The notes: generated by a model from the letters alone, not told the origin. A DNA stretch of 30,501 nucleotides from Methanosarcina sp. UBA289 (GCA_002496565.1 DAKJ01000013.1:1-30501); one strand, 5' to 3'; counted from the stretch's first letter, positions 17,462 to 25,092 are shown. Translations and numbers: made by a program.

Positions 17462-17530
17462 ATGGAATACGAACTCGAAGAAGTCGAGAGAGATTATATA
17501 GAATTCAGAAAAGAAATGGGAGAAGAGTAA
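17462..17530 (+). CDS. Candidate 22-aa small protein
   Basis: The ORF reads MEYELEEVERDYIEFRKEMG followed by two Glu and a stop. A very strong GGGGGG ribosome-binding site sits five bases before the ATG. A TATA-like ATATATAAAT near 17340 would give a transcript with a leader of about 90 nt. The peptide is highly charged, with heptad-like spacing that fits one amphipathic helix. No other ORF shares this 1.1-kb gap, so it is not a shadow. Very small functional proteins are known in Methanosarcina mazei, which makes this worth annotating. Confidence 0.5.
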   Translation: MEYELEEVERDYIEFRKEMGEE

Positions 17531-18350
17531 GCTCTCGAAGAGAAGAATAAGCTGTAGAATTTGCTGAGAAGCAGCAGGATTAAGAAATATATAACTTTTT
17601 CAAAAATGAAATTAATTGCCGTGTCAGCACTAAAATTACATTTTTATTTTTTTGGATAAAATGGTCATAAAGCTTTAAAAAATATCTATTTCGGATTTCA
17701 TTCTTGTATGTAGTCTGACTCTGGATCAATGCTTATTAGAGAACAGATCGCTGAGGAGTTCTTTCTTTTTTGCCGAATCTCTCTTCATTGTCATGCTTCT
17801 TTTATTATTTTATAAACCAAAGAGGCCAGCTAATCAATAATCCGAATTTTGAGAAATCATCTTTTGCTACCCTCCCATGAGAGTTCTAACCTATATCACA
17901 TCTTTTATCCCTGTTACCTTCGTGGGAATTAATATTTGGCTTAATAATCTTTAAAAATACTTTTATATTAATATATTTACGAGTAAGCCGCTAAAAATGT
18001 TTTTATAAACAGTTGTGCAAATTTTTCCATGATATAGGTTTTAATAATTATGTGACTCGATAACTTCCAATATTAACGCGTTGCAATTTTATTTTACCAG
18101 GTGATTGGATTTTATGTATAAAATTCGAATGTCACCCAGAAATAAACAAAAAAGTAACATAGGAGTAATTATTATATAGGTAACCAGATAATAGGCTAAC
18201 AGAGTATACATATACAAAAAAAATTGCTGCTTTTTTAGCGCGAGTGGGATTATTAAATAACGATTGTTTTTGTGAGTTGACTTATCAATATACAAATAAT
18301 TTAGAGGTTGAGTCACATTTACTTAAGACTTCATTTATAGGGTTGAGACA
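17531..18350. other. Gene-free AT-rich intergenic stretch
   Basis: No ORF with coding character. It contains scattered TATA-like runs, including the palindrome TATATTAATATA (17964-17975), that may serve the acyltransferase gene at 18351. Short remnants such as MLIREQIAEEFFLFCRIS (about 17730) could be decayed coding sequence but are too short to assign. Confidence 0.4.
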
Positions 18351-19640
18351 ATGAAAAACAAAATAATTGCATTTGATTTCCTGAGAACTTTAGCAATAGC
18401 AATGATCATTCCGGCTCACTTAAGTAACTTTTTATCTTCGACTTATAGCAAGTTAGCCCTTTATGCCGCTGACCCTTATTTCGCAAACATGGGATTGGGA
18501 CTTTTTATATTTATGAGTGGATATTTGATATATTATAATAATCATTCGATAAATACGTTCCAGAACGTATTGTCTTTTTACAGAAAAAGACTCCTTAGGA
18601 TTTTCCCTTTATACTGGGCAGCTGTCGCCGCTTTTACACTTGTGTTTTTCGTATATGCTCCAAAATTAAATTCAGGCTTTGTATTCCCTAATGCTGAGAA
18701 TGTGTTTAGTTTTCAAAATATAATTATGCATATATTAGGATTGCAAATCTTCCTTGCTCCTTCTTATGCATCTCCAATGTTGACGCTGTATTTTGTCGGC
18801 TTAATTATTGTTTTTTATACAATTTACCCAATCATCATCAGGATTTCGAAAAATTCAAAACAGTTTTTAATTTACTCTTCTCTCGTGTTTCTTGGGTTCT
18901 TGGCAGTTTCAAGAACTTTTCATATTATTGACCATCGTTTCTTCATGTTTTTCCCGATTTTCATATTTGGGATACTTACATGTAGAGAAAGTTTGTTTGA
19001 GAAAAGCATAGCAATGATTGCGAAAATTCCTGTTGTCCAGATACTGCTGGCAGCCCTTCCCGTTATATTTGTAATGATTATTGTTTTAGGCTCAAGAGCA
19101 GCTCTTTTCCTGGATCCGAAGGTCTCTTTAACTATTGAAGCAGGAAGCGGCACTATAGGGTCCTCCATGATGGTAGCAATGTTAGAGAGCATTGCGAATT
19201 CACTGGGAATGAGTTATGCTGCCTTAAAATTCATCATCGTTGATTGCCTGCTTCTTGATGTGTTCATAATAACGTTCTGTGTTCTTGAATACATGTTTGC
19301 AATGAAATATATCAATAATAGATTTTCAAGCTCCCTGGGTTCTGCCTTTACATATGTGGCTACAGCTTCATATTGTATTTACTTGTTCCACAGGCCATTC
19401 CTGGCGCTCTGGAATTCCGGAACACACTTTATAAGTAATCCAATCCTGCACGATGTTATCCTGATATTTGTGGCTTTACCTTTATTGCTTTATATTTCAT
19501 ATCGTCTTCAGATCTTCGAACTGAGTTTAAAAAAATCCAGTTTACATAAAAACCCCTCAGCTAAGACCTCCCCATCACAGTCTCCACGATTGGCTCTGGC
19601 TGGTAGGCGTCTGATCAAAAAATACCTACGAAAAAATTGA
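18351..19640 (+). CDS. Acyltransferase 3 family integral membrane protein
   Basis: 429 residues with about ten to eleven membrane helices. The N-terminus carries the family pattern FDFLRTLAIAMIIPAHLSNF, with the catalytic-type His in helix 1, and the RKRLLRIFPLYW segment typical of OafA/NodX/WecH-like O-acyltransferases. The C-terminus is basic and proline/serine-rich after the last helix. Such enzymes add acetyl or succinyl groups to surface glycans or lipids. It stands alone at the edge of the mobile element, with a GC-rich stem-loop 63 bp past the stop. Substrate unknown; a cell-surface role is inference from the family. Confidence 0.88.
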   Translation: MKNKIIAFDFLRTLAIAMIIPAHLSNFLSSTYSKLALYAADPYFANMGLGLFIFMSGYLIYYNNHSINTFQNVLSFYRKRLLRIFPLYWAAVAAFTLVFFVYAPKLNSGFVFPNAENVFSFQNIIMHILGLQIFLAPSYASPMLTLYFVGLIIVFYTIYPIIIRISKNSKQFLIYSSLVFLGFLAVSRTFHIIDHRFFMFFPIFIFGILTCRESLFEKSIAMIAKIPVVQILLAALPVIFVMIIVLGSRAALFLDPKVSLTIEAGSGTIGSSMMVAMLESIANSLGMSYAALKFIIVDCLLLDVFIITFCVLEYMFAMKYINNRFSSSLGSAFTYVATASYCIYLFHRPFLALWNSGTHFISNPILHDVILIFVALPLLLYISYRLQIFELSLKKSSLHKNPSAKTSPSQSPRLALAGRRLIKKYLRKN

Positions 19641-19702
19641 AGCTTTAAAAGCTCAGGGCTGAAACCTCTAAGTGCAGCATAGTAAACTCCAGTTCCCGAG
19701 TT

Positions 19703-19735
19703 CCGTCTCGCCCGAGTCTCGCCTCGGGAGGACGG
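19703..19735 (+). terminator. GC-rich stem-loop with T-run
   Basis: CCGTC pairs with GACGG and CCCGAG with CTCGGG around a six-base loop, followed by CCTTTTTCC. It is strikingly GC-rich for its surroundings and lies just past the acyltransferase stop, so a terminator is the simplest reading. A remnant of inserted DNA is the alternative. Confidence 0.5.
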
Positions 19736-19740
19736 GCCTT

Positions 19741-20272
19741 TTTCCGAAAAGTTACAGCTCGGAAGTATGCTGTCTTTATTCTTACTCATCACTCAAACGT
19801 ATCAAAAACAGAGATTATTTACCTAAATATTGCTTCTATGATTTACTGTCTTCTGTGATTAATATTCATCGTACGAGCTTACGGTTTACGGCATTACGGA
19901 AGAGAATAGCAGTTTCTATACCTGCAGATAGTGCATGAGTAGCTAGTTGAGATTTTGTCTTTGAGTATTTTTGCTTAGTACTTTTGCTTAGCTGTATCTG
20001 TTTTCTAAGCTTACCTGTGTACAGGAAATTGAGTGTGTACATAATGCAAAAAATAGGAACGAAATCCAAATGTGTAGTAAATACTTTAGAAAATATCAAC
20101 CGATTATTGCTGGACCATCTACCTGCCGGCATGACAGAATTTTGAGCGAATTACTGCAAAAATCGCGTACTAAAAACAACCATCAACGAATAATTTGGAG
20201 CCAGCGCGGCAACTCGTCAAAAACTAGGGTAAATTATAAGAATAAAAGTAATTTTTGAAATGAGTTAAGAAG
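19741..20272. other. No recognised gene; left flank of the mobile element
   Basis: Short ORFs exist on both strands, including an 88-codon one on the minus strand (19866-20132) and MQKIGTKSKCVVNTLEN from 20044 on the plus strand. None has family resemblance, a good ribosome-binding site or neighbours that support it. They look like decayed coding DNA, possibly transposase-derived. The element's left attachment site should be in or just after this stretch, but the right end is outside the window, so no direct repeat can be matched. Confidence 0.4.
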
Positions 20273-20436
20273 AACGCTGAGGGGGAGAACTGAACTATTT
20301 TATTCAGTTCAAAACCCCTATCAAGCGTTACTTACTAGCTGAATTAATCGAAACCCTTTAACCTTTTAGAGAAGGTTGAGCAAGAACTTTTAAAAAAGTT
20401 TCCTTCTCAAAGGTCAGGTCCCTGTTACCAGCAGGG
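20273..20436. other. Cluster of stem-loops, possible replication origin
   Basis: Four hairpins follow each other. 20273-20329: AACGCT/AGCGTT, GGGG/CCCC and GAACTGAA/TTCAGTTC nested. 20360-20377: AACCTT/AAGGTT. 20378-20408: AACTTTT/AAAAGTT extended by outer AAG/CTT and GAG/CTC pairs. 20420-20436: CCCTG/CAGGG. Dense stem-loops without coding capacity, at the edge of an HUH-Rep element, are what a single- or double-strand origin would look like. No nick consensus can be identified by eye. Confidence 0.5.
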
Positions 20437-20469
20437 CGTTAAAACAGCTATTATTTTCTTATTAACCTC

Positions 20470-20497
20470 ACATGGATATAAAGCTTTATATCCATGT
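20470..20497. promoter_or_regulatory. Perfect 28-bp palindrome overlapping a TATA-like box
   Basis: ACATGGATATAAAG is followed immediately by its exact reverse complement, with no spacer. The right arm includes TTTATAT, about 75 bp before the first ORF of the early operon (20564), so a repressor bound here could shut the operon. A further hairpin ACAGAAA/TTTCTGT (20519-20543) lies between it and the gene. It could equally be part of the origin. Confidence 0.6.
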
Positions 20498-20563
20498 ATT
20501 TATTACTTATCAGTTAGACAGAAATTTTACCAGAGTTTCTGTACTACTGAATGAGCAAGAACA

Positions 20564-20965
20564 ATGAGAATCAATTCACCCGACAGCGATAGCTTCGCAT
20601 TAATTTCCAATAGTAACGCATCTGAACGCATAAATTCCGTTTCACAGTTTGGCAAAACATCTGTGAACTGTTGTCCTGCATGTAACTCTCGAAGGTTCCA
20701 TCAAAATAAAAACGGTGAATTTGTCTGTAATCACTGTAAAACCGTATTCACAACACCAGGAACAACAACCCTCAGGACTCGGAAAGCCTGCCCCGCATGT
20801 GGTTCACTCTCCATAAATCGTAAAAAATCCTCAAAAGAATACCACTGCTCAATATGCAGGTCTTATTTCTCAACACCTACTCTAAAATTAACCCCTGACC
20901 TGGGATATCTTGGAAAGCTGCCGTCCATATGCCACAAGAGCGCAAGCAAAACGGGGGCGGTATAA
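20564..20965 (+). CDS. Double zinc-ribbon protein
   Basis: 133 residues with two similar zinc ribbons. The first has CPAC (about 37-40) and CNHC (55-58); the second has CPAC (77-80) and CSIC (96-99). Each pair is separated by about 14-15 residues, so the two look like an internal duplication. The flanks are polar and probably disordered. Zinc-ribbon proteins at the start of a viral early operon are often DNA-binding regulators, but no specific function is recognised. First gene after the palindrome; its end overlaps the ribosome-binding site of the next gene (GGGGGCGG). Confidence 0.75.
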   Translation: MRINSPDSDSFALISNSNASERINSVSQFGKTSVNCCPACNSRRFHQNKNGEFVCNHCKTVFTTPGTTTLRTRKACPACGSLSINRKKSSKEYHCSICRSYFSTPTLKLTPDLGYLGKLPSICHKSASKTGAV

Positions 20966-21199
20966 ATGCAGCTCCTATTAAATCAAGCTCTTGTCTCTCT
21001 TAGAGAGCCAACCGATCAGCCTAAAGGATATCTTGAGGTAGTTGACATCTTCGGAGTAGAAGGTCAAAACCCTTCTATACCAGTCACAGGACTTCCAGGA
21101 GTCTCACATCTTCAAATATCCTCCTGGATACTTCAAACTGAATTAAACTCTGTACGCTCCCAAAACCCGCATATCCACTTTTGCACGGGGGCGGTCTAA
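20966..21199 (+). CDS. Element protein of unknown function, 77 aa
   Basis: Starts one base after the preceding stop, with GGGGGCGGTATAA directly before the ATG. The sequence is mixed alpha/beta without membrane segments; LTRVNQ-like or zinc motifs are absent and no family is recognised. It ends in CTGAV, where the codons for the last residues form the next gene's ribosome-binding site. Position in the operon supports it as a real gene. Confidence 0.6.
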   Translation: MQLLLNQALVSLREPTDQPKGYLEVVDIFGVEGQNPSIPVTGLPGVSHLQISSWILQTELNSVRSQNPHIHFCTGAV

Positions 21200-21304
21200 A
21201 TGTCCTCCTACACAGCCCGGATATACTCCCTAGTCTGCCTGCTTGACCTCACACTCCTCATTCTTTGGTGCTGCATCTGCATCCTTCAGGCGGTGAGAAT
21301 ATGA
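21200..21304 (+). CDS. Single-TM mini-protein, 34 aa
   Basis: MSSYTARIYSLVCLLDLTLL continues as a hydrophobic cysteine-rich helix (LWCCICI) and ends VRI. The ATG follows GGGGGCGGTCTAA, the same junction as the gene before. Overlaps the next start by four bases (ATGA). Small hydrophobic proteins of this size are common in filamentous and pleomorphic viruses; function unknown. Confidence 0.6.
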   Translation: MSSYTARIYSLVCLLDLTLLILWCCICILQAVRI

Positions 21305-21492
21305 GCACAATTCCCGCCAGAATACCTGTTCACAAAACCCGAAAAGTTCAACTTCGCTCCCACTGCAGCGACCTCCTCTACGGACAGACCAACCAATTCC
21401 TCCACCTCACAAAACAAGAAACAACCCGCACCTTTCAATCAGTCGATCTCTCAGCACTCTATCAAAAGAACGCCCGGGAGGCATACCAATGA
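21301..21492 (+). CDS. Element protein of unknown function, 63 aa
   Basis: Begins MSTIPARIPVHKTRKVQLRS and is basic and soluble. The ATG at 21301 overlaps the stop of the upstream mini-protein, with GGCGGTGAG as ribosome-binding site. Overlaps the following gene by four bases. An upstream in-frame start exists (21265) but lies inside the preceding gene. No family recognised. Confidence 0.6.
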   Translation: MSTIPARIPVHKTRKVQLRSHCSDLLYGQTNQFLHLTKQETTRTFQSVDLSALYQKNAREAYQ

Positions 21493-21731
21493 ACTTCCAG
21501 ACCTCCCGCACACAGTACCACATCGAACTAATCACAATCGCATGTGGAATACTCGGCACAATCTCACTAAGCGAAGGAAACAACCTTCTCGCGCAGGAAC
21601 TCTTCTGCATATCAAACCCTCTACTTGCATACGCAGCATGGAAAACCGGAACCAAAAACACAGCCTTCCTCTTCCTTGTCTATTGGGTCTTTTCCATACG
21701 GGGCGTACTCTCCTGCCTGGGGGCGATATAA
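21489..21731 (+). CDS. Small membrane protein, 80 aa
   Basis: Two or three hydrophobic helices (about 14-30 and 43-75, the latter containing AFLFLVYWVFSIRGV). The CGGGAGG-type ribosome-binding site is inside the previous gene. It ends in CLGAI, again because the next gene's ribosome-binding site GGGGGCG overlaps its 3' end. Resembles small phage membrane proteins with a PnuC-like look, but this is weak. Localisation in the cell membrane is inferred. Confidence 0.6.
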   Translation: MNFQTSRTQYHIELITIACGILGTISLSEGNNLLAQELFCISNPLLAYAAWKTGTKNTAFLFLVYWVFSIRGVLSCLGAI

Positions 21732-21890
21732 ATGCCACACAGCATGACCTCTTTATATTCCACCCTCTCCGCAAACGCAAAAAGGGAAATCCGGGAAGCA
21801 ATGTATCTATTTAACTCCTACTCACTCGATAAAACCTTCGATGACCCAGAGAAATTTTATCTCTTCTTAATGAGCGGGGCGGAGGTCTAA
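21732..21890 (+). CDS. Element protein of unknown function, 52 aa
   Basis: Starts MPHSMTSLYSTLSANAKREI, helical and soluble. The ATG follows GGGGGCGATATAA with the preceding stop one base away. Its own 3' end (SGAEV) contains GGGGCGGAGG, the ribosome-binding site of the next gene. No family recognised. Confidence 0.6.
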   Translation: MPHSMTSLYSTLSANAKREIREAMYLFNSYSLDKTFDDPEKFYLFLMSGAEV

Positions 21891-21891
21891 A

Positions 21892-22137
21892 ATGTCTGAA
21901 TCCTCTCTCATTTTCTCACGCTGCAAAAGGTGCGGGCGCTCAATCAAAAACGCAAAAGCCCAGGCCATAGGCTACGGAGCCACATGCTACAAAAAGCACC
22001 AAGCCGAAGCCGAACAAAAACTCAAAACAGGCCAGGAATTAGGGGAGGGCGGGCAATCCTCCCTTACTCATTTTATGTCTTTTACGGACCACAGGCGAAC
22101 TTCCGAATCAAAGAGAGCCGGAAAGTTTACTTACTAA
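21892..22137 (+). CDS. DUF6011-like zinc-binding protein
   Basis: 81 residues. CKRCGRSIKNAKAQAIGYGA followed by TCYKKH is the short treble-clef-like motif of DUF6011-type phage and plasmid proteins (CxxCGR...GxGxxC..K). The rest is polar and probably disordered. One-base gap from the previous gene, with GCGGAGG as ribosome-binding site. Such proteins are frequent in mobile elements; the molecular role is not known. Confidence 0.75.
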   Translation: MSESSLIFSRCKRCGRSIKNAKAQAIGYGATCYKKHQAEAEQKLKTGQELGEGGQSSLTHFMSFTDHRRTSESKRAGKFTY

Positions 22138-22176
22138 CTTTTTTTCCAAACCAAAAATTAGGGGGTTCTCCTGTCT

Positions 22177-23502
22177 ATGTCTATCTCACTTGCTCATCAG
22201 AAGACTATCCAAGAATTCTGCTTAGATAGTCCTAAGACTATTCCACAAATAGCAGCAAAACTCCTCTTAGAAGGCAAAAAAGGCATGATGAGCCTTCACA
22301 ACTTTTTCAAGACTCAAATAGCAAAAACCATATTCTATATAGAAAAAGCATCGGGGTTAATCTGGATACGAACAAACCCCTTATTTTTTTCTAACTCTTC
22401 GCTAGACTTGATACGTCGAGAGCAAAGCTCACCACAGACCAAAACCGACAGCAGCAAGACCTATAAAAAATTAGAAGGGTTGAAACGAACCTGCCCGGAG
22501 AAAACCGAAGCTGCATTAATATTAAACAGGGTAAATAAATTCTGCTACTATAACAAAGAAAATAAAGAATTTGTATACCTCAATTCCGCAAAAGACGACA
22601 TAGATAAGCTTTTCAAAGCGTATTGTGAGCGCGTAAAGCTTGAAAAAATCGTCTTAACTCGCGCTCCAGATAACAACCCGGTATTTGCTCAAGACATTAT
22701 AATAAACTATCAAACCCGCTTCACCTCTCCAGCCAGGCAGAAACAAAACCTAGACGGATTCAGAGCAGCCTATAAAAAAGCAAGCCGAAGACACGTAAAA
22801 GGAGTCTTCTTAACTCTCACCTCAAACCCTAAAGGCGGTTCCCTCTGGCAAATAAACAAAAAAACCCAAACAGCTTGGGGAAAATTCTCGAAGTTTCTTG
22901 GCCGATGCCTGCCGAAGCGTGCCGAATGGATCAAGGTCGCAGAATTTCAAAAAAACGGAATGTTGCACTATCACGTCCTGATAGTCGGAATAAACTGGCT
23001 ACTGCACAAATCCGTAATACAATACGCCTGGATGAAATACGGAGGCGGGCCTATCCTGGACATTCACACAGTAAAGAACGACCCGGTATATGGCTGGCAA
23101 TGGTCCAGGTCTTGCCCTCGAGAAGCTGCAGGCAAAACCGTAGGTGACTATCTACAGGGCTACCTCGAAAAATCAATGAGTCCCCAACATGGGGCCTTAT
23201 ACTGGGCTACAGGAATACGAAACTGGACATGCTCAGGCACACTCTCAGAAAAAACAAAAAAAGCCGAGCCAATCCGAAGCCCTACAAGCCGTTATTTCCT
23301 CAAGGGCGTACTATCAGTCCTAACCGGCTTCAGATCATCCCGCAGGAAGGACAGCATAAGCCTATTCTCGCGCAAGCTAGCCACAGAAAAGCCCAACAAG
23401 CCCAAGAAAGAAAAAGCCATAATACCAGAAAAGCCGGATCTCTCCTTCTCAACAGCTAGCCAGATCACGAAAGCCTACCTCAAATCTTCCAGGGGGCTAT
23501 AA
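22177..23502 (+). CDS. rep: HUH-superfamily rolling-circle replication initiator (Rep)
   Basis: 441 residues. An N-terminal winged-helix-like region (about 5-65) precedes the HUH nuclease domain. Motif 1 is FLTLTSNP near 211-218. Motif 2 is HYHVLIVG with the metal-binding histidines H264 and H266. Motif 3 is DYLQGYLEK with Y325, Y329 and K332, so either one or two catalytic tyrosines are possible. The C-terminal 90 residues are basic and low-complexity. Rep nicks one strand at the double-strand origin and stays bound to the 5' end. GGGGGTT lies 10 bases before the ATG. No helicase domain is fused. It sits about 1.6 kb downstream of the stem-loop cluster that is the best origin candidate. Confidence 0.9.
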   Translation: MSISLAHQKTIQEFCLDSPKTIPQIAAKLLLEGKKGMMSLHNFFKTQIAKTIFYIEKASGLIWIRTNPLFFSNSSLDLIRREQSSPQTKTDSSKTYKKLEGLKRTCPEKTEAALILNRVNKFCYYNKENKEFVYLNSAKDDIDKLFKAYCERVKLEKIVLTRAPDNNPVFAQDIIINYQTRFTSPARQKQNLDGFRAAYKKASRRHVKGVFLTLTSNPKGGSLWQINKKTQTAWGKFSKFLGRCLPKRAEWIKVAEFQKNGMLHYHVLIVGINWLLHKSVIQYAWMKYGGGPILDIHTVKNDPVYGWQWSRSCPREAAGKTVGDYLQGYLEKSMSPQHGALYWATGIRNWTCSGTLSEKTKKAEPIRSPTSRYFLKGVLSVLTGFRSSRRKDSISLFSRKLATEKPNKPKKEKAIIPEKPDLSFSTASQITKAYLKSSRGL

Positions 23503-23503
23503 C

Positions 23504-23677
23504 ATGACATCCCTAAGAGACAGCCTAACACAGGCAGAAAGGGTAATCATATTCCAGGCAAAGCCCGTAAGATCACTAGAAGAAGATCCAATACTGAAAC
23601 ACAAGCGCAGGGAGCCTATACCCTCAGAAGCCGACATCTGGAAACAAGACCTAGTTAAACAATCCAGGAGGCTTTAA
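23504..23677 (+). CDS. Element protein of unknown function, 57 aa
   Basis: Starts MTSLRDSLTQAERVIIFQAK; charged, helical, no membrane segment. The ATG is preceded by GGGGG and a seven-base spacer CTATAAC. It begins one base after the Rep stop, and its C-terminal QSRRL echoes the SSRGL end of Rep because both overlap a ribosome-binding site of the same design. Could be a Rep partner or regulator by position only. Confidence 0.6.
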   Translation: MTSLRDSLTQAERVIIFQAKPVRSLEEDPILKHKRREPIPSEADIWKQDLVKQSRRL

Positions 23678-23678
23678 C

Positions 23679-23957
23679 CTGGCAAGCCGGCTTAAATCCA
23701 ACACAGAGCCCGCAAAAAAAGAGCCCTATAACACAAAAATGAAATATCCTGGAAAAGAGGCTTATCACTTTCCTGCAGGCTCCTCCCATACCTCCCCATG
23801 CATGAGCCCGTACTTCAGATCTAAGGAATACCAAGCAAAAAAAGCACAATGGTTCCGGGAAGCGGGTATCACAGCAGGCGCAGCAATTCCCAGAGAACAG
23901 GACCACGAAGAAAAACCAGACGAAGAAGAAACCGAAGAGGAAGACAATGACAATTAA
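23679..23957 (+). CDS. Acidic-tailed element protein, probable CTG start
   Basis: The frame is open from a CTG at 23679, one base after the preceding stop. It is preceded by AGGAGG and the seven-base spacer CTTTAAC, the same layout used one gene earlier with an ATG. This gives 92 residues. The first ATG (23739) would give 72 residues but has no ribosome-binding site. The protein is basic at first, then has a Cys- and Ser-rich middle (GSSHTSPCMSPYFRS), then a strongly acidic C-terminus of Glu and Asp. No family recognised. Its last 11 bases overlap the peptidase gene. Confidence 0.6.
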   Translation: MASRLKSNTEPAKKEPYNTKMKYPGKEAYHFPAGSSHTSPCMSPYFRSKEYQAKKAQWFREAGITAGAAIPREQDHEEKPDEEETEEEDNDN

Positions 23958-24351
23958 AATCATTATCACTCTTTCCTTTTTACTCATAGCCTGTTACACA
24001 GACCTTAAAAGCCGGAAAGTTCCCAACAAAATAACCTTCTCCTGGCTCATTACAGCCCTTATTTTTGCAGGGTATGAAGGATTACACCAGGGTACTCTAT
24101 ACCTTCTCACAGTGGGCTTATCCTGGGCAAGCATGAGCCTAATAACAAGCTTCCTATTCAGAGCCGGAAAGCTAGGGGGCGGAGATGTCAAAGCACTAAT
24201 AGCCCTCTCTCTTCTCTATCCAACCAAAGCCCTTTGGATACTCTCCATAGCTTACCTTCTCACCCTATGCAGTAAGGCCGGAAGGAAAGACATTAAAAAT
24301 TATCCTTTCATGCTCCCTATCACAGGGGGCTTTCTACTTACTACCCTTTAG
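23947..24351 (+). CDS. Minimal A24 prepilin peptidase
   Basis: 134 residues, nearly all membrane (about five helices). The two catalytic aspartates of the GxGD aspartyl peptidases are present: D19 in CYTDLKSRKVPN and D80 in KLGGGDVKAL. The bacterial-type N-terminal zinc/methylation domain is absent, as in archaeal PibD/FlaK or EppA enzymes. Such enzymes cleave class III signal peptides of pilins and archaellins just outside the hydrophobic helix. Embedded between Rep and integrase in the virus-like element, it may process an element-encoded pilin-like coat protein such as the one at 28482. The stop is TAG; reading it as pyrrolysine would add only seven residues. Confidence 0.88.
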   Translation: MTIKIIITLSFLLIACYTDLKSRKVPNKITFSWLITALIFAGYEGLHQGTLYLLTVGLSWASMSLITSFLFRAGKLGGGDVKALIALSLLYPTKALWILSIAYLLTLCSKAGRKDIKNYPFMLPITGGFLLTTL

Positions 24352-24361
24352 CCGCAGGCAC

Positions 24362-24380
24362 AGGTTTTACTGTAAAACCT
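24362..24380 (+). terminator. Stem-loop after the early operon
   Basis: AGGTTTTA pairs perfectly with TAAAACCT around the loop CTG, starting 11 bases past the peptidase stop. It separates the Rep operon from the integrase promoter region and is a likely terminator. A role in attachment or recombination cannot be excluded because it abuts the integrase gene. Confidence 0.45.
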
Positions 24381-24459
24381 ATGCATTTTACAAAATATTC
24401 TCTAATTCCCTACAAAAATAAACCTAAAAACAAAGTAAATACACAGGTTTAAATATAAC

Positions 24460-25092
24460 GTGTGCATAGTATACCATGGTGATAGTCTGAAAAACTACCC
24501 TAAGTCCAACTATACCAAAGACAACGATGCCTTACACTTTTACATCAAAGATGTAAGGATTCTTACTCCAAAGGAGTATGAATCCCTCAGGGCTGCAATT
24601 CCTAAGGATCAGCATAAAACCATACTTGATATCTTAATGATAACAGGCATGAGGTATGCTGAAACACTCAGGCTCCACGATCACAAAGAATGGTACAACG
24701 AAAAAAGAAACATAATTCACTTACCAGAAGAGGCGCAAAGAAAGCACAAAAGAAGACAGTTAGAAAGAACTATTCACCCGTTGCCCTCAATGTTTAATTA
24801 CATGCTTAAGGACTTCTGGGAAGCTCGCAAGCCTCCATTAGAAACAACCTGGAATAAGGACCTTCAAAGGTGGGCTCAATTAGCAGGCATAAACCCCTAT
24901 GGGATCTCTGCAAAAACAACCCGTAAAACAATCGAATCCTGGCTCATAACCTCCGGGGTAGTAGAATCCACAGTATGTTTAAGACAGGGGCATGACTCAC
25001 TAACAAGCATGAGGCACTATCAAGGCTTATGTTTCTCAGATGATGAAACAAGAGACATCAAAAAGCAGTTATCGGCATGGGGTTTTTTCTAA
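24460..25092 (+). CDS. int: Tyrosine recombinase (integrase), divergent KxxR type
   Basis: 210 residues from a GTG start; this start is uncertain. Catalytic positions of the family can be placed: Arg65 in GMRYAETLRL, the second arginine motif as K152-T-T-R155 where most integrases have HxxR, His178 in RQGHDS and the nucleophile Tyr187 in MRHYQGL. The N-terminal core-binding domain is very short or missing. Archaeal virus integrases of the SSV and pNOB8 types and some methanogen elements share such compact forms. TTTAAATA at 24448-24455 is a promoter candidate but very close to the GTG, so the real start may lie further in. Expected role: site-specific integration of the element. Confidence 0.85.
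   Translation: MCIVYHGDSLKNYPKSNYTKDNDALHFYIKDVRILTPKEYESLRAAIPKDQHKTILDILMITGMRYAETLRLHDHKEWYNEKRNIIHLPEEAQRKHKRRQLERTIHPLPSMFNYMLKDFWEARKPPLETTWNKDLQRWAQLAGINPYGISAKTTRKTIESWLITSGVVESTVCLRQGHDSLTSMRHYQGLCFSDDETRDIKKQLSAWGFF

Noticed and set aside
19866..20132. Minus-strand 88-codon ORF at the left flank of the element
   Set aside because: No ribosome-binding site, no recognisable family and low-complexity lysine/serine content; may be decayed transposase DNA but cannot be supported.
20470..20497. CRISPR-like repeat
   Set aside because: The 28-bp palindrome occurs once; there are no spaced copies and no cas genes in the window.
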